Both the position numbers and the translations under genes were made by a program. A DNA stretch of 64,000 bases from Xestospongia muta. Its lineage: Eukaryota > Porifera > Demospongiae > Haplosclerida > Petrosiidae. Numbering within the stretch: position 1 is the first letter of the stretch; every line of letters begins with the position of its first letter. Positions 44,392 through 55,228 of this stretch are shown piece after piece. The notes beneath the pieces are model-generated. The model searched no databases. It was not told the DNA's origin and saw only the letters and a program-made list of their open reading frames with translations. The stretch is taken from contig OY848929.1 of NCBI GenBank assembly GCA_963693285.1, positions 374,501 through 438,500 on the forward strand, read 5' to 3'.

Positions 44392-47109
44392 ATGAAGAAT
44401 CATTTTGGGTTGTTTTATATAAGTATTACTGCTCTGTACACACTTCAATGCATTAAAAATGGAATATCAGGTAGAAACAAATGATGTCCATGGATTGTTT
44501 CATTGTAACTGTTGCTTTTCTTTCAACAGATGAAATATCTTCATCTCTTGGAAGACCATATAAATTACAATGGAAAATACAAGATAATGCAGTAATTCTA
44601 AGTTGGGAATATCCATCTGGCAACCAGTATCCCACTGGGTATTACATTCATGTTCAAGAAGCGCCAATGAAAGGAAAATTGGGAACACCAGATTTTGTAC
44701 ATGTCAAAAATGGACTACTTGGTACAGTTCTCCACGGATTTAAACCTAAAACAAGATATCTAGTAAAGGTTATGCATAATTCTCATTATCCATAAGGTAT
44801 TATTTATGTGTTGATCAGGTTGTGGCATTTTCAGAGTTGGAGAGTAAATACAGTCGAGCAGTGTATGTAGATACAAAACGTTTAGGTAACAAGTATAGAA
44901 AGTCAAAATGTTACATGTTTTCTTGATTTAGATTTTCTGAAGGCATACAATCTTACTGCAACAGATATTACGGATACAAAAGCAGTTTTCACGTGGAATC
45001 ATACACCGGATAATAATGTTCATGATATCATGTTTAAGGTATCATTCAAAAATCAGAGAAGATCACTCATAAGAGTTTTTCTATTAGTTATCCTGTAATG
45101 GAGTTTTACAATATAAAGAAAATGGACATAAAGTCAAGGAAGAAATCCACTTTGAGCATTTAAGTCGTTCAAGTTCTCAAAGGCGTGAAAGCTACACAAC
45201 CTCTTCTCTATACCCTAACACTCTTTACACATGTGTCATACAATCGGTAGCTGGTAATCTCACTAGCATCCCTCACAGTGAAATACAGTTCATGACATCT
45301 CCTGGAAGTGAGTGGCATTGCAATGGAATGGTATTTTTACTCTTTCTTAGAGCCTCCTCATCCTCCGAAACCCAGAGTGATCATGAGATCATCACATGAC
45401 CAGCCACTGACAAAATTTGTCGTTGAACTTTACAAATCTAGCGACAAATTTGGACCCATCAGGTACTATTAGACTTCATGACATCACTAGTAAATAAACC
45501 CATCCTCAACCATTAGTTATTACATGGTATTTGCTGTACCCGTCACTCGAAGTCCTGATGGACCTCGAAGTACCCCCTTCGTTCCTACAGTACCATATTC
45601 TCAGCTTCTTTCCAAGGCAGTGTCTTCTCATTTAGCTTCCAGTGTCTCCGACAAGTTGCCATTTATTGTAGCTCAATATGATCAAGGAATGCTTCCTGAC
45701 AAATTAGTCTTTGACGGATCTTTCAGAAACAGAGCATTCAAACCTGATACTCATTATGCATTTGTAGTTACAGCTTTCAGCAAGAAAGAAGTAAATGTTA
45801 TATATTATAAAATAAATTACTAACACTTTTCCAGAACACTAATGAAGTCAAATTTAGTATGAGCACAGCTAGTGATCCTCCAATTTTTATTGGTTAGTAT
45901 CTATTTCTACAAGTACTAGCTCTCAGCTTTATTTCTCAAGGTAAAGATATGCGCAATGAATGGATAAAGGAACATAAGCCATCATTCAAACGTTTTGCTA
46001 CCACAGTGCTATACACAATGGTATTAGCAGTAGTTATACTGACTATACTGATACTAATACTGGTTGGATTAGCCTATATGAACCAGAAAAATCGTGAAAT
46101 GCTATAGTAAGAAACCAAAGAGTGATAATTCATTATGCCATATCTTAGTGGTCGTATATCAAGTGATGAAGAAAGTGAGATAGAGTTCTTTACAAAGCCT
46201 GTTCACGGAGGAAAAAAGTTCAAGAAGAAAGCAACTAAAAACAAGAAAAATCTCCAAGTACGAACAGCAAGTCCTAAAATGTGGCTTAAATCTGTAATTT
46301 TCATAGCTACTGGAGCCCTCTCTTATGAGACAAGCCAGAAAAGAGAACAATAACCCACCATCATCTCAAAGACCTCTGGCCAAACAACATTTTCAAAAAC
46401 ACTACAATTACAGACCACTTCCTTTAGAAAATCCTGATTTATTTAATGAAACTAAAAGACACCAACAACGAGTGAATGAAATTAAACGAATGAGTAATCA
46501 AGAGGTACATCAGTGTATTATGTACAACATTCCTCTCATTTATTACAGAAGGATGATCATGAAGTCAGACCAGAACTTTTCTCAGTTGCTACACCTCCTG
46601 ATTCTCCTCGTGGAACTAGCCGTCCAACCTCCCCTCTTATCAGAGCTCATCGCTCCAATTCTCCAGATTATCCACCTGGTGACCACGAGTTCACTACAAG
46701 TCCTTTGTATATAAGAAACACTTCCTCACCTCCTCCTCCTCCTCCTCCTCAACACAAACCTCATTGTATGGACTACATGTCCAGTCCAGTAGCTGCCTGC
46801 ATTAATTATGAAGAGGACCTACTTGCGGCTTCTTTTACTTTGCCCCGGTCACGTCCCTATGTGACACCAGACTCTATGATACGCAGTCAACATTACTACA
46901 AGACACATAAACCAGGAACCACGATGCCAAAAATGCCAGACCCAGAACCACCTAAGCCAGCAAGCAGAAGAGGAAAGAGAATCTACGTCAGAAGAGATCA
47001 TGTTGATAAAGCTCTTTTGATGTCTAATGATGAAGAGAGAGTAATACCTACATTATTTTTTCGTGCAGAGGAGGAAGAGTTTGTGGATGCTCGCTCAGAA
47101 ATGCATTAA
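44392..47109 (+). CDS. FN3-repeat type I membrane protein with proline-rich tail
   Basis: About 12 exons encode roughly 700-750 residues. The ATG at 44392 gives a signal peptide (MKNHFGLFYISITALYTLQC). The extracellular part has two fibronectin III domains (NAVILSWEYPSGNQYPTGYY; KAVFTWNHTPDNNVHDIMFK) and a third, longer module with GPIRYYMVFAVPV and PDTHYAFVVTAFSKKE, which resembles the membrane-proximal FN3 module of receptor tyrosine phosphatases. A helix (VLAVVILTILILILVGLAYM) follows. The cytoplasmic tail of about 290 residues has a Lys-rich cluster (GGKKFKKKATKNKK), SPPPPPPPQ and tyrosines, but no phosphatase or kinase domain. It could bind SH3 or WW partners. The stop is at 47107-47109. 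Orthology to a named receptor is not supported. Confidence 0.8.
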
Positions 47110-47384
47110 TTTGTAGCATATCAAAATATACATAATAATTATTACCATATTTTATTGATGATTATGACGAATAAGATGATTGTATAATAACAGAGATTAC
47201 TTTACAAGTACTGATGTTACCTAGTTTTGTTGTATAGCTGGTGTAATGTTGAAAGAGTGTCAAATAATAAAGGAGCCATAGAATCACTAGATAATGTTAT
47301 ATTGGATTTCAAGGCAATAGTATACATCTCTCGGTAGACACTACTGTCCTCGCTAAAGTGAGAAGAAAAATGCCATAGGCGTTC

Positions 47385-50300
47385 TTACGTTAGATAACTA
47401 ACTAACCCTTTCTTTAAGGAGATGGACAAGAGTTGTTTTAATACAGTTTGTAGTCGTTGCATCAATATTGCTACTAACTGGATAAAGCTTTCCTCTCTAA
47501 AAATTTCTTTATCAGTTTGTGTACTTCTCTCAAATACTTTAGTAATATCGAGTAAAGTTTCTAGTGATTGTTGCAATAATCGAGTTGACAGTTTACTAGT
47601 ACTAGCTATATTGAAAATAACAGTACCAATAATAATATTAGTAGTAATAATTATAATACCATTTCCTTGTTGTTCCAGTAGCAGTGCCTTCTCTAAATAT
47701 ACTCTCATAATTTGACATTGATGGTGTTCGATCTACTACAGTAGTTAATATCAACAAGTTAATAGCAGGCTTACTAAATAAGATTGTAGAGCTTTAGAGT
47801 AATGCTTTTCAGCTTGTGTTCGAGCCTGTTTCATCTTCTGAGATAATGACTGCAAAGAACACATATGAATAAACAGTAAAAGTGACTAACCACAGATGTA
47901 TCAAAAGCATTCTTGTGATAGAGACTAGCTAATCTGTGATGACAATCTCCGATAATTTGAGACAGAGTCTGATACTTTAAAGCATTAGACTCTGCAGAAC
48001 TAAGAATTGATTCTGCACAGTGTAAACTTTTCATTAAGTGTGATAAAATTTCTCTCTCAATCTGAATAAAACATTACATGAAAATCATATCATTTATGAT
48101 AATTACCTCTTGAAGACTTAGACTTGAAAATGGTGGCCGTTCTTGCATTTGTTGTCCCATTTCATAATACACAGCAGCTAAATCACATTCAATGTTTAGC
48201 CAAATTCCAGGATGAGTTGACGGTCGTTTCAAGACCTCTTTCCCTCTCATGTAATACTCAATAGCTCGACTATAATAGAGTTTCTCTTGAGAACTGAACT
48301 CTCCTTGTGTTTTCTCTTCATTTCCTTTTTTCACAGGATACTTCAATAAGCCATAAGCTTCAGCACATGATCGCATTAAACTACCCAAGTTAGCATTTAA
48401 CAGAGCTTGGTTAGGTACATTGGATGTTGCCTCAAATGATGCTATACCATTTTTAAGACAACAATAACTACTAGTCCAAAGTTTCTCCATCTGTTTTGAA
48501 TCTAAATTTAGAAAAATGTCATCAATTTTGTTACTAAATATAGAACGGTGCCCTGCTACCTGTATTTAAATCCAGTGTGGATGCAATGTGTTTATAATAG
48601 ACACCCATTTCATTCCATGCATTCCCAATTCTTTCTTTGAGTACTTTTTTGCCTTCTTCAATCTGATATTCAATCATCTCACAGACCTTATAACAATCAA
48701 TACTGAAAGAACCCATAGATCACATGACTTATCAAATGACTAACACATGACTACCTTTTCTGTAGGCTAGTCTCCAGATCTGTGTGAAGTTGCAAACACC
48801 CTTCTTCATCAGCTAAGATATACAATACAATATAATATAATAGAGTTGTCTCTTTACCAGTGGGATTATAAAGTGAACATACAAATGTTGTTATCTTAGA
48901 ATCATCAGAAACAATTGAATTGAAGTCTTCAAGATGCCAAGTCAAAGATTCAGAGACCTATTTTAAATTTGACTCTATATTTACTTGAACAAGATATGTA
49001 CTTACTTTAGTACTTAATAAATGAACATCACCACATAACTGCCAAGACCGAAACAATGTATTTGCCATTGTTGTTTTGTTGTTAACATGGTGTGTGTCTT
49101 CTTCACATGTAGCAATAGCTACCTCTGTTTTATAGGTAATTAAAACAGTTATTATAGGGTTATACTCACTGCAACATAAAATGCACAGTCTTGAATATTT
49201 CAAACATCGACCTAATTTATTCAAAGTCATTGCCATATCAGCTAATAACCAGTAGGCGTGGCAAGCTTTTTGCAACAATTGACACACCCCTTTCAGCTGC
49301 CATCCTTCCATTTTCTCAGCATCACACTTGACAAGTGCACTGGCAATGTAGCTGAGAGCAGTGCGGGCTCTGTCCTGTTGAGACTCAAATACCAATGGTT
49401 GAATTGGTGGTTGATAAAGAGGCACATTAGGTTTATGCTCTGTTAAATGTGACACTGAGAGCAACTATAAAGAAAGAATAAAGCCTATAGGTTATTTGTC
49501 TAATACAATATATAATAGTACAATATTGATATTACTGTGATCTGGTCATTTTAGTAAGTCACATAATATCATTGTACTTACTTGTGGCTCATGACCAGTG
49601 ACAAGATATGATTTAGACCTAACACTCTGTGATTGGATACGTTCCTCTTCCTCCTCCGCCTCCTCCTCCTCCTCCTCCTCCTCTGAAGATGACGACGATG
49701 GTGATGGTGAATTACTTGTAGGTGTATAGTTTAAAACAAGATCGGCCAATAAGTAAAATGATGACATGACAATCTATAATTTATAATAGTTATAATAACA
49801 TTCATAATCTTCACGTACCTGTGAACTGTTATCATTGTGTAACAACTTTATACAATTCTCTAGTAGCAATTTAATTGTAGCTAAATCTTTACCAGTATGT
49901 GGACCATACTGTAACATTCTCTGTGATACTCTAAGGAACAAGACACACTCGTAATTCAAGTAACTACACAGGTTACCTGTAAAATAAAACAGCAACATTT
50001 TTAGCAAATGGGTTCTCTTTCTCTTCAGCCTGTAAGGATTGATAAACTCCACCCATTTCTCCACCTATTTAATTACCTTTGCTGAGTCATCTGTTGATGT
50101 TAGAGTTGTAAGATCATAGAGTTTAACAATATCTTTCCCTTTTGGACGAAAGAGCCAATAGGTGTGGCCTTCACGAGTACAATTTGCCTTCAAGAATGAT
50201 AATATATTTTGTGCTACCTCAAGAACCTCCTATCTTTTGCAGTGAACAAAGGGTTATTTTAAGAGACTCTTACTTGAGGAGAAAATTGTGAATTTTCATC

Positions 50301-51939
50301 TAAATTTGGTATATCTTCAGTTTTAATGACTTCATATTTCTACAGAGAAAACACAAATTTCTCTATCAATTAATCCTGTCCATCCATCAATCCATTCTCT
50401 CAATTCACTTAGCTGTCTATCTATATATCCATCAGTCAGTTTATATATCCATCAGTCAGTTTATACATCCATCAACTATCAATCCATCTAACCTGAACAA
50501 TTCCATTTAAATGGAAACACATGGCCAATTCTGGTACATTACACATCAAATTATCTAGCCAATAATCTAATCCTGTTAATACAGTAATCGGTTTTTGCAT
50601 ATCTCTAGTAATATCATAAGTAACAAAAGATAAAACACATTGAAAGTGTACCTCAATCTTAAACTAATGGCTGGTTGTCCCCCACGTCCAAATATAGGTA
50701 GATCACTACCAAGTAACATTCTAATATCTCTAATTGTCCACTTCACATTGAGATGAAAAGGTTGAGTGGGCTAAAGGAAAAATAAATGAAGTAGACAAAG
50801 GTTTGTGAGTCATACTGGGTGAGGAGGAGAATAGGGAAAGTGTCTCTCATCAGATACTTCTTCAACATAGGGTCCTGGAATGATTTCTGGACTGACAGAC
50901 TCCATTTCTTTCACATCCTTTGTTACTTCTCTAACAAACAGGGGTAATGAGACAGCTCCGGAATCTTGTGTTGTTTCAAAATTAATTGAAAGAGATGCAC
51001 CTTCAGAAGGTGTCTCGTTACAAGTGTCTCTTTGTGGAGATGGTAACATGGGGAGCAACGGTTGTTCCTCAATGCTAAACAGAGACAAATATAACTATGT
51101 TTTGTACTTCATTACTTACCTATAGTAAAGGAGTTTAGAGTACATCCTGCGATGATGAGAAGAAGCAGGATCTTTCTTACGAGGATACGGCTATGAAATA
51201 GTATTAAGTTAGTAATATATTATTAGTAGGTAAGTCATACTTGAGGTAGTTCTTCATCACGCACTAATTTTTTTAAACTCTATTAGATATCATATAATTT
51301 AATAATAATTTAATAAAGGAACTAACCCTTGAAAACACCATTTCAGGTAACAGTTCATCAATTAACAATGTCTTCCCAACTCGATGTATTGCCATAGAAA
51401 CATCAGACTGACTATTATAACAATGATAAGAACATACGGTGCCATTGTCAGTTCATTCTACCTGTAGGGTAGTGTCAATAGTTTCTTAATGTTTTTAGCA
51501 TCAGCAATGACATCCATTTCTCCAACATCATTAGGATAGTGTGAAGCTAGTGTAATACTAGAGAATGACATGTAAGTGGTATAGATATTGCTCTGTGGGT
51601 TTACCTTGATGGGTGGAGCTCAGTTGATGAAGGTGTGTGATTGAATTGAGATAATAGGGAGTGTTGAAAGTATTGACCAGCTCCTGAATGACGTCTCAAC
51701 CAGTTTGGTGGAGGTTGATTGAGATCAGCATTCTAAAATAATTAATAATGGTTATTAAGTGTAATAATAATGAAAACACTGTTAGTACTGTGATCTCTTG
51801 CCTGGTGCAGTTGGAAAAGAAGTGGGAGTGGTCTTTCAATTACTACACCACGGCTATCTAACTCTGTTGAGACATGTTGCTTGCTGTCATCCTCTATCAG
51901 TTGAGTAGGAATGGTTTCATCTTTCACTTCGACAGCCAT
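47385..51939 (-). CDS. EDRF1: EDRF1, erythroid differentiation-related factor 1
   Basis: Large TPR-containing nuclear protein. The ATG at 51939 starts MAVEVKDETIPTQLIEDD. Family blocks occur in human order: PPPNWLRRHSGAGQYFQHSL, DAKNIKKLLTLPYR, SDVSMAIHRVGKTLLIDELL, SKLLYYS, LGSDLPIFGRGGQPAISLRL, ITVLTGLDYWLDNLMCNVPE, QKYEVIKTEDIPNLDENS, ILSFLKANCTREGHTYWLF and DIVKLYDLTTL. The C-terminal helical repeats include KACHAYWLLADMAMTLNKLG, RIGNAWNEMGVYYKHIAS, YYSRAIEYYMRGKEVLK and HHRLASLYHKNAF. About 20 short exons. An acidic run near 49660-49690 encodes poly-Glu. The C-terminus after EERF-like helices is less certain; the stop used is at 47385. The first codons and promoter have a diverged copy at 53228. 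Confidence 0.93.
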
Positions 51940-52100
51940 TAGCAGGAGAAAGTTATCCAAATTTTTAACCCCTTCTTATTAAGTTTTACTGTATCTCTCA
52001 CGTGAACAGAAGTTGAACGTTGTGAATTGATTGCCTCTAGATAGAAAGAACAAAAGATAATGAAGAAAAGTGTTTAGGCAAGGATTTTTATTTTTTGTAG
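51932..52100. repeat. EDRF1 start-codon and 5' flank, copy 1 of a duplicated segment
   Basis: Contains the EDRF1 start codon and about 160 bp upstream. It shares CATTAGC-GGAGAA-GTTATC, AATTTTTAA, AAAGATAATGAA and GTGTTTAGGCAAGGATTTTT, in the same order and orientation, with 53228-53400. Confidence 0.75.
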
Positions 52101-52513
52101 TATAAAAAGGAACATAATGATATTTTATATTAGTAATATGAAATGTACACAATAACACCAACCACACTACACCAAGAAATAGTAACTAACGTAGAAATTC
52201 AGTAACTTGTGATTACAGATTCCCCTCAGTTAAGAGCTCCTCCGAGTCCTAACTATGAGTTTTTAGTTAAACTACACAAATGAAACAGGATTTGGGTTTA
52301 AAATTAGGAAAGATCATCCTGATGATCTAAGTTAGTTCATCTACTGAGTGTTATATTATTACTATTACTTATTTGGTAAGGAATTATCATATGGCATCTG
52401 TTGATTATGATCCAGTTTCATATGATGGCAGATTGAGATAGTCCAAGTAATTATGCGATAATGATTTATGCCTCTTACTAGATGAATGGAAACGGTTTTA
52501 TTAACATTGAACA

Positions 52514-52976
52514 TTGAAGGTGTCCAAGAGTCAAGAGCTATCAAATCAGAGACCACACTCATTGTTAAAAGAAGGAGCCTCAAGTAAGTCACTAACCCAT
52601 GTACCAGTATTAATACCATATTTTAAGGTACAGCATATTGAAGAGTATCCATTAGAAGTGTTGTCTAATATTTTACAAGATGAGAGAGATAATGCATTAA
52701 GTAAACTACTAAAGTGGCTTCTGAAGAAGACAAAGAAGTAGAAAAGGAAGAAATGCAAAAAGAATGAGAGAAAGTAGAGTAACAAGAGGAGGAAGACCAA
52801 GAGAAGTTACAAAATACAGACAGTGCACTTGTATCACAAACTGCCAAAGATCAGTGTACAATTGAGAAGTTAATATTACAAGTACCTGAAGATCCTACAT
52901 CTACTGAAGAGAGAAAAGATGAAGCTCCACCTTTCCCCATTCAGAAGGGGTTGACCCCCGTCCTTCGTTGTGACTG
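52514..52976 (+). pseudogene. Probable decayed coding sequence, unrecognised
   Basis: The plus strand reads as protein with interruptions. First comes KVSKSQELSNQRPHSLLKEG and VQHIEEYPLEVLSNILQDER. A frame change follows near 52715, then EVEKEEMQKE, two in-frame stops, and EEEDQEKLQNTDSALVSQ, ILQVPEDPTSTEERKDEAPP and QKGLTPVLRCD before a final stop. Composition is acidic and coding-like, not AT-driven. No ATG opens it. It lies between the two copies of the EDRF1 5' flank, so it may have come with that duplication. Real exons in different phases are an alternative, but no convincing splice sites remove the stops. Confidence 0.4.
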
Positions 52977-53227
52977 ATTGTATTACATTCAAAAATCTGT
53001 TTTACTAATATTTTCAACTTAGTGCTTAGAACTTGTTATTTACCTGGGTTCTCTTTTCATTTACTATATTTTACATTGCACTTTTTAAAAGCTCAAAGCT
53101 ATGGTACCACTTCTTATTAAAATTGATACACAAAATTATGAGTGTCTATTTTTTGTATAAACTGATAAACAGTCTTAGGTTGTCCCTCTGTAAATTAGCT
53201 GATCATGACTAACACAAGATAAGTCGA

Positions 53228-53400
53228 CAGTCATTAGCCGGAGAAGGTTATCACAATTTTTAATTGATTGTTATTATACTTGTCTGGAGCACTTGAGGAG
53301 CTAAAGGAGCTGTTATAAATTTGGATAGAAGAAGGAAAAAAAGATAATGAAAAAGAGTGTTTAGGCAAGGATTTTTTTAGCTTCTATGACATTAAAACAT
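53228..53400. repeat. Diverged second copy of the EDRF1 start-codon and 5' flank
   Basis: Aligns with 51932-52100: the CAT of the start codon is kept (rc ATGACTGTCGAC against ATGGCTGTCGAA), then similarity fades into the body. Spacer sequence between matched blocks differs, so the copy is not recent. Confidence 0.7.
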
Positions 53401-53610
53401 GATAACAATTATTATAATTAGTAGTGTTCCAGTTTGCTTAAGTTGGACTAATTTTATTCTTGACTCTTAAAAAATATAGTTTTAGTTAATTATTTTGCAG
53501 CCTTTTTCAGTTAATCGATGCTGCTAATCATATTCATAGTTATCATTAATGAGATTCATAACCGTCACTGCCGCGCCCCACAAGAGCATGAAGACAAAAT
53601 CGTAAGTACA

Positions 53611-53619
53611 TATAAAAGG
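53611..53619 (+). promoter_or_regulatory. TATA-like box upstream of the structured RNA candidate
   Basis: TATAAAAGG lies about 30 bp before the GC-richer segment that folds as RNA. Spacing fits either a polymerase II TATA promoter or a type 3 polymerase III promoter. No proximal element could be verified. Confidence 0.4.
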
Positions 53620-53639
53620 AAACCAAAACATCCTTGGTT

Positions 53640-54007
53640 GCCAGTGTGTTGTTGGCCAGCGGCTGCAATGCATATGACCTCTGAGATGGTTACCAGCATA
53701 CTCTTCGGAGTATCCGAAAGGCGGACTAGGATACGGCTGGTAGTCTCCCTTTAAACGTGACGAGGTCTGGTGTATTGTAGTCCCGGTTTAGTAATGACGA
53801 TGATTTATTCCCGAAGCTAGAAACCCAGTACGGCTGGTTCGAAGTTAGGGCGACGTTCCAGCCAGGATTACCTCGTCTTCGGACGAGGGTTACCAAGCCA
53901 GGTGGCGGTCCCAGCTAGCAATAGCAGGGAATCCTGGAGCCTAAGTGGAAGCCTGCGTGGAATTGAGTCACGAAAGATCGTTTGGGCAACACACAGGGTT
54001 TTTTTTT
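53640..54007 (+). ncRNA. Candidate structured non-coding RNA, about 360 nt, family unknown
   Basis: A GC-richer island with many nested inverted repeats. TACCAGC (53691-53697) pairs with GCTGGTA (53736-53742), enclosing ATACTC-TTCG-GAGTAT (53698-53713) and TCCG-AAAGG-CGGA: a three-way junction. GGCTGG (53832) pairs with CCAGCC (53858). CCTCGTC-TTCG-GACGAGG (53871-53888) is a 7-bp UUCG hairpin. TCCCAGCTA-GCAA-TAGCAGGGA (53909-53930) is a stem with one A-A mismatch and a GNRA loop. AGG-GAAT-CCT follows. A run of nine T at 53999-54007 would end polymerase III transcription, and a TATA box sits upstream at 53611. Open frames here are short. I tested it by eye against RNase P, RNase MRP, SRP, 7SK, telomerase and spliceosomal RNAs and found no convincing core motif. 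Ends are inferred. Confidence 0.55.
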
Positions 54008-54056
54008 AATTTTAAATCAATTTTAAACTACTGGGAAGAAATGTCAGTAGAACTTG
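53913..54056 (+). repeat. Repeat family R1, copy 1 (3' part of the RNA candidate and its flank)
   Basis: Shares with copies 2 and 3, in order, GGGAATCCTGGAG, CTAAGTGGAA, ATCGTTTGGGCAA, a T run, TTTTAAACTACTGGGAAG and ATGTCAGTAGAACT. CTACTG (54028) and CAGTAG (54045) form a hairpin downstream of the T run. Confidence 0.8.
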
Positions 54057-54152
54057 GAATAAGTTAATATGTTATGGTTCCACCTCCATTGAGGTTCCTA
54101 TCAGTAAAAGTTGTATACTTCTATACTCACAAAAACATTTTATTATATAGTC

Positions 54153-54310
54153 CTAGCTAGCAATAGCAGGGAATCCTGGAGCCTAAGTGGAAGCCCCAGC
54201 GGGTGAATGAGGAGGAATCGTTTGGGCAACACAACATTTTTTTCTTAAATCCCATTTAAACTACTGGGAAGGAATGTCAGTAGAACTGGTCAGTCTGTCA
54301 CAGAGAACAT
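54153..54310 (+). repeat. Repeat family R1, copy 2
   Basis: Begins at CTAGCTAGCAATAGCAGGG, so it keeps the GNRA hairpin with C-to-T changes that leave the stem paired through G-U. It has GGTGAATGAGGAGGAATCG in place of the copy 1 sequence, a T7 run and the CTACTG/CAGTAG hairpin, then CAGTCTGTCACAGAGAACA. Confidence 0.8.
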
Positions 54311-54624
54311 TACTTGAAGTTTTTGTATGTATGGTACATACAAAAATATGCAATTAGTATTACAAACGTAAAACTGACAATGTATTATTGGCATAAATTT
54401 TTTTTATATTTTAATTAGTTTGACTGGTTTAAAAGATACGTTGAAATTCTGATATTCAAAATCTAATAAAAAATTAAAGACATGATATTTAAGATATGTC
54501 AGTATCATTATGATTGAAGTCATAATACCTAACTATTTTTTAGGAACAATTAATATTTATATTATTTATATTTTTAAGTGTCTAGATAGCCTGCAATGAA
54601 ACACCATACTTTAATGAGAACAGA

Positions 54625-54780
54625 AGTAGGGAATCCTGGAGTCTAAGTGGAAACCTGAGTGGGTGAGTGAGGAGGAATCGTTTGGGCAAAACAATATGTT
54701 TTTTTTTTAATTTTAAACCAATTTTAAACTACTGGGAAGGAATGTCAGTAGAACTGGTCCTTAGTCTGTCATAGAGAACA
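54625..54780 (+). repeat. Repeat family R1, copy 3
   Basis: Starts within AGTAGGGAATCCTGGAG, lacking the GNRA hairpin. It keeps GGTGAGTGAGGAGGAATCG, a T10 run, the CTACTG/CAGTAG hairpin and TTAGTCTGTCATAGAGAACA. It is closer to copy 2 than to copy 1. Confidence 0.8.
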
Positions 54781-55228
54781 CACATTTACAACAATCATTA
54801 GAGAGATTTTACATTTATTTCAACACAAACTAATGTACAAGGTTACAACATTAGGCTACTTGCTACAGAGTGGGATCTACAGTAAATACAAATATGTTTT
54901 TAGAGGCTTTTCATAGATTTTAAAAATTGTATACTTACATAAACAGAATAAACATATCTTCTTGTTGCATTAATATATCCAGAAATACAGATTTTGAAAG
55001 ATTAAAGGTGAAAATGGGCAAAAACAGCCACAGGATTTGTGAAATTATGAAATGCTTGCTTTGCTCAAGAGTTTTTGAATGTGTAGGTGCTGGTTTTTGC
55101 AATTACTAGGTGTGGTTATTAGAAGGTGTCCATGACGACGTTTATTTTAAATTTTTAGAATTAAATTTTGCATTCTAAATTAAAATTAACAAAATAATAA
55201 TTAGATACTTTACGGCAGGAACGCCAAG
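54781..55228. other. AT-rich region upstream of the NAD-isocitrate dehydrogenase gene
   Basis: Holds the promoter of the next gene. A 60-codon frame at 54927-55109 is AT-driven and without splice support. Nothing else is seen. Confidence 0.45.

Noticed and set aside
46135..46353. Separate short gene between FN3 gene exons
   Set aside because: Its frame is explained by two spliced exons of the FN3 gene; the rest is a 49-bp intron.
53640..54007. Identification of the RNA candidate as RNase P, RNase MRP, SRP, 7SK or telomerase RNA
   Set aside because: A GAGGTCTGG stretch, a TTTGGGCAA end and a GTTAGGG stretch recall parts of RNase P, SRP and telomere template respectively, but none of the other conserved cores (CR-I/CR-V pair, helix 8 loop, full template) is present.
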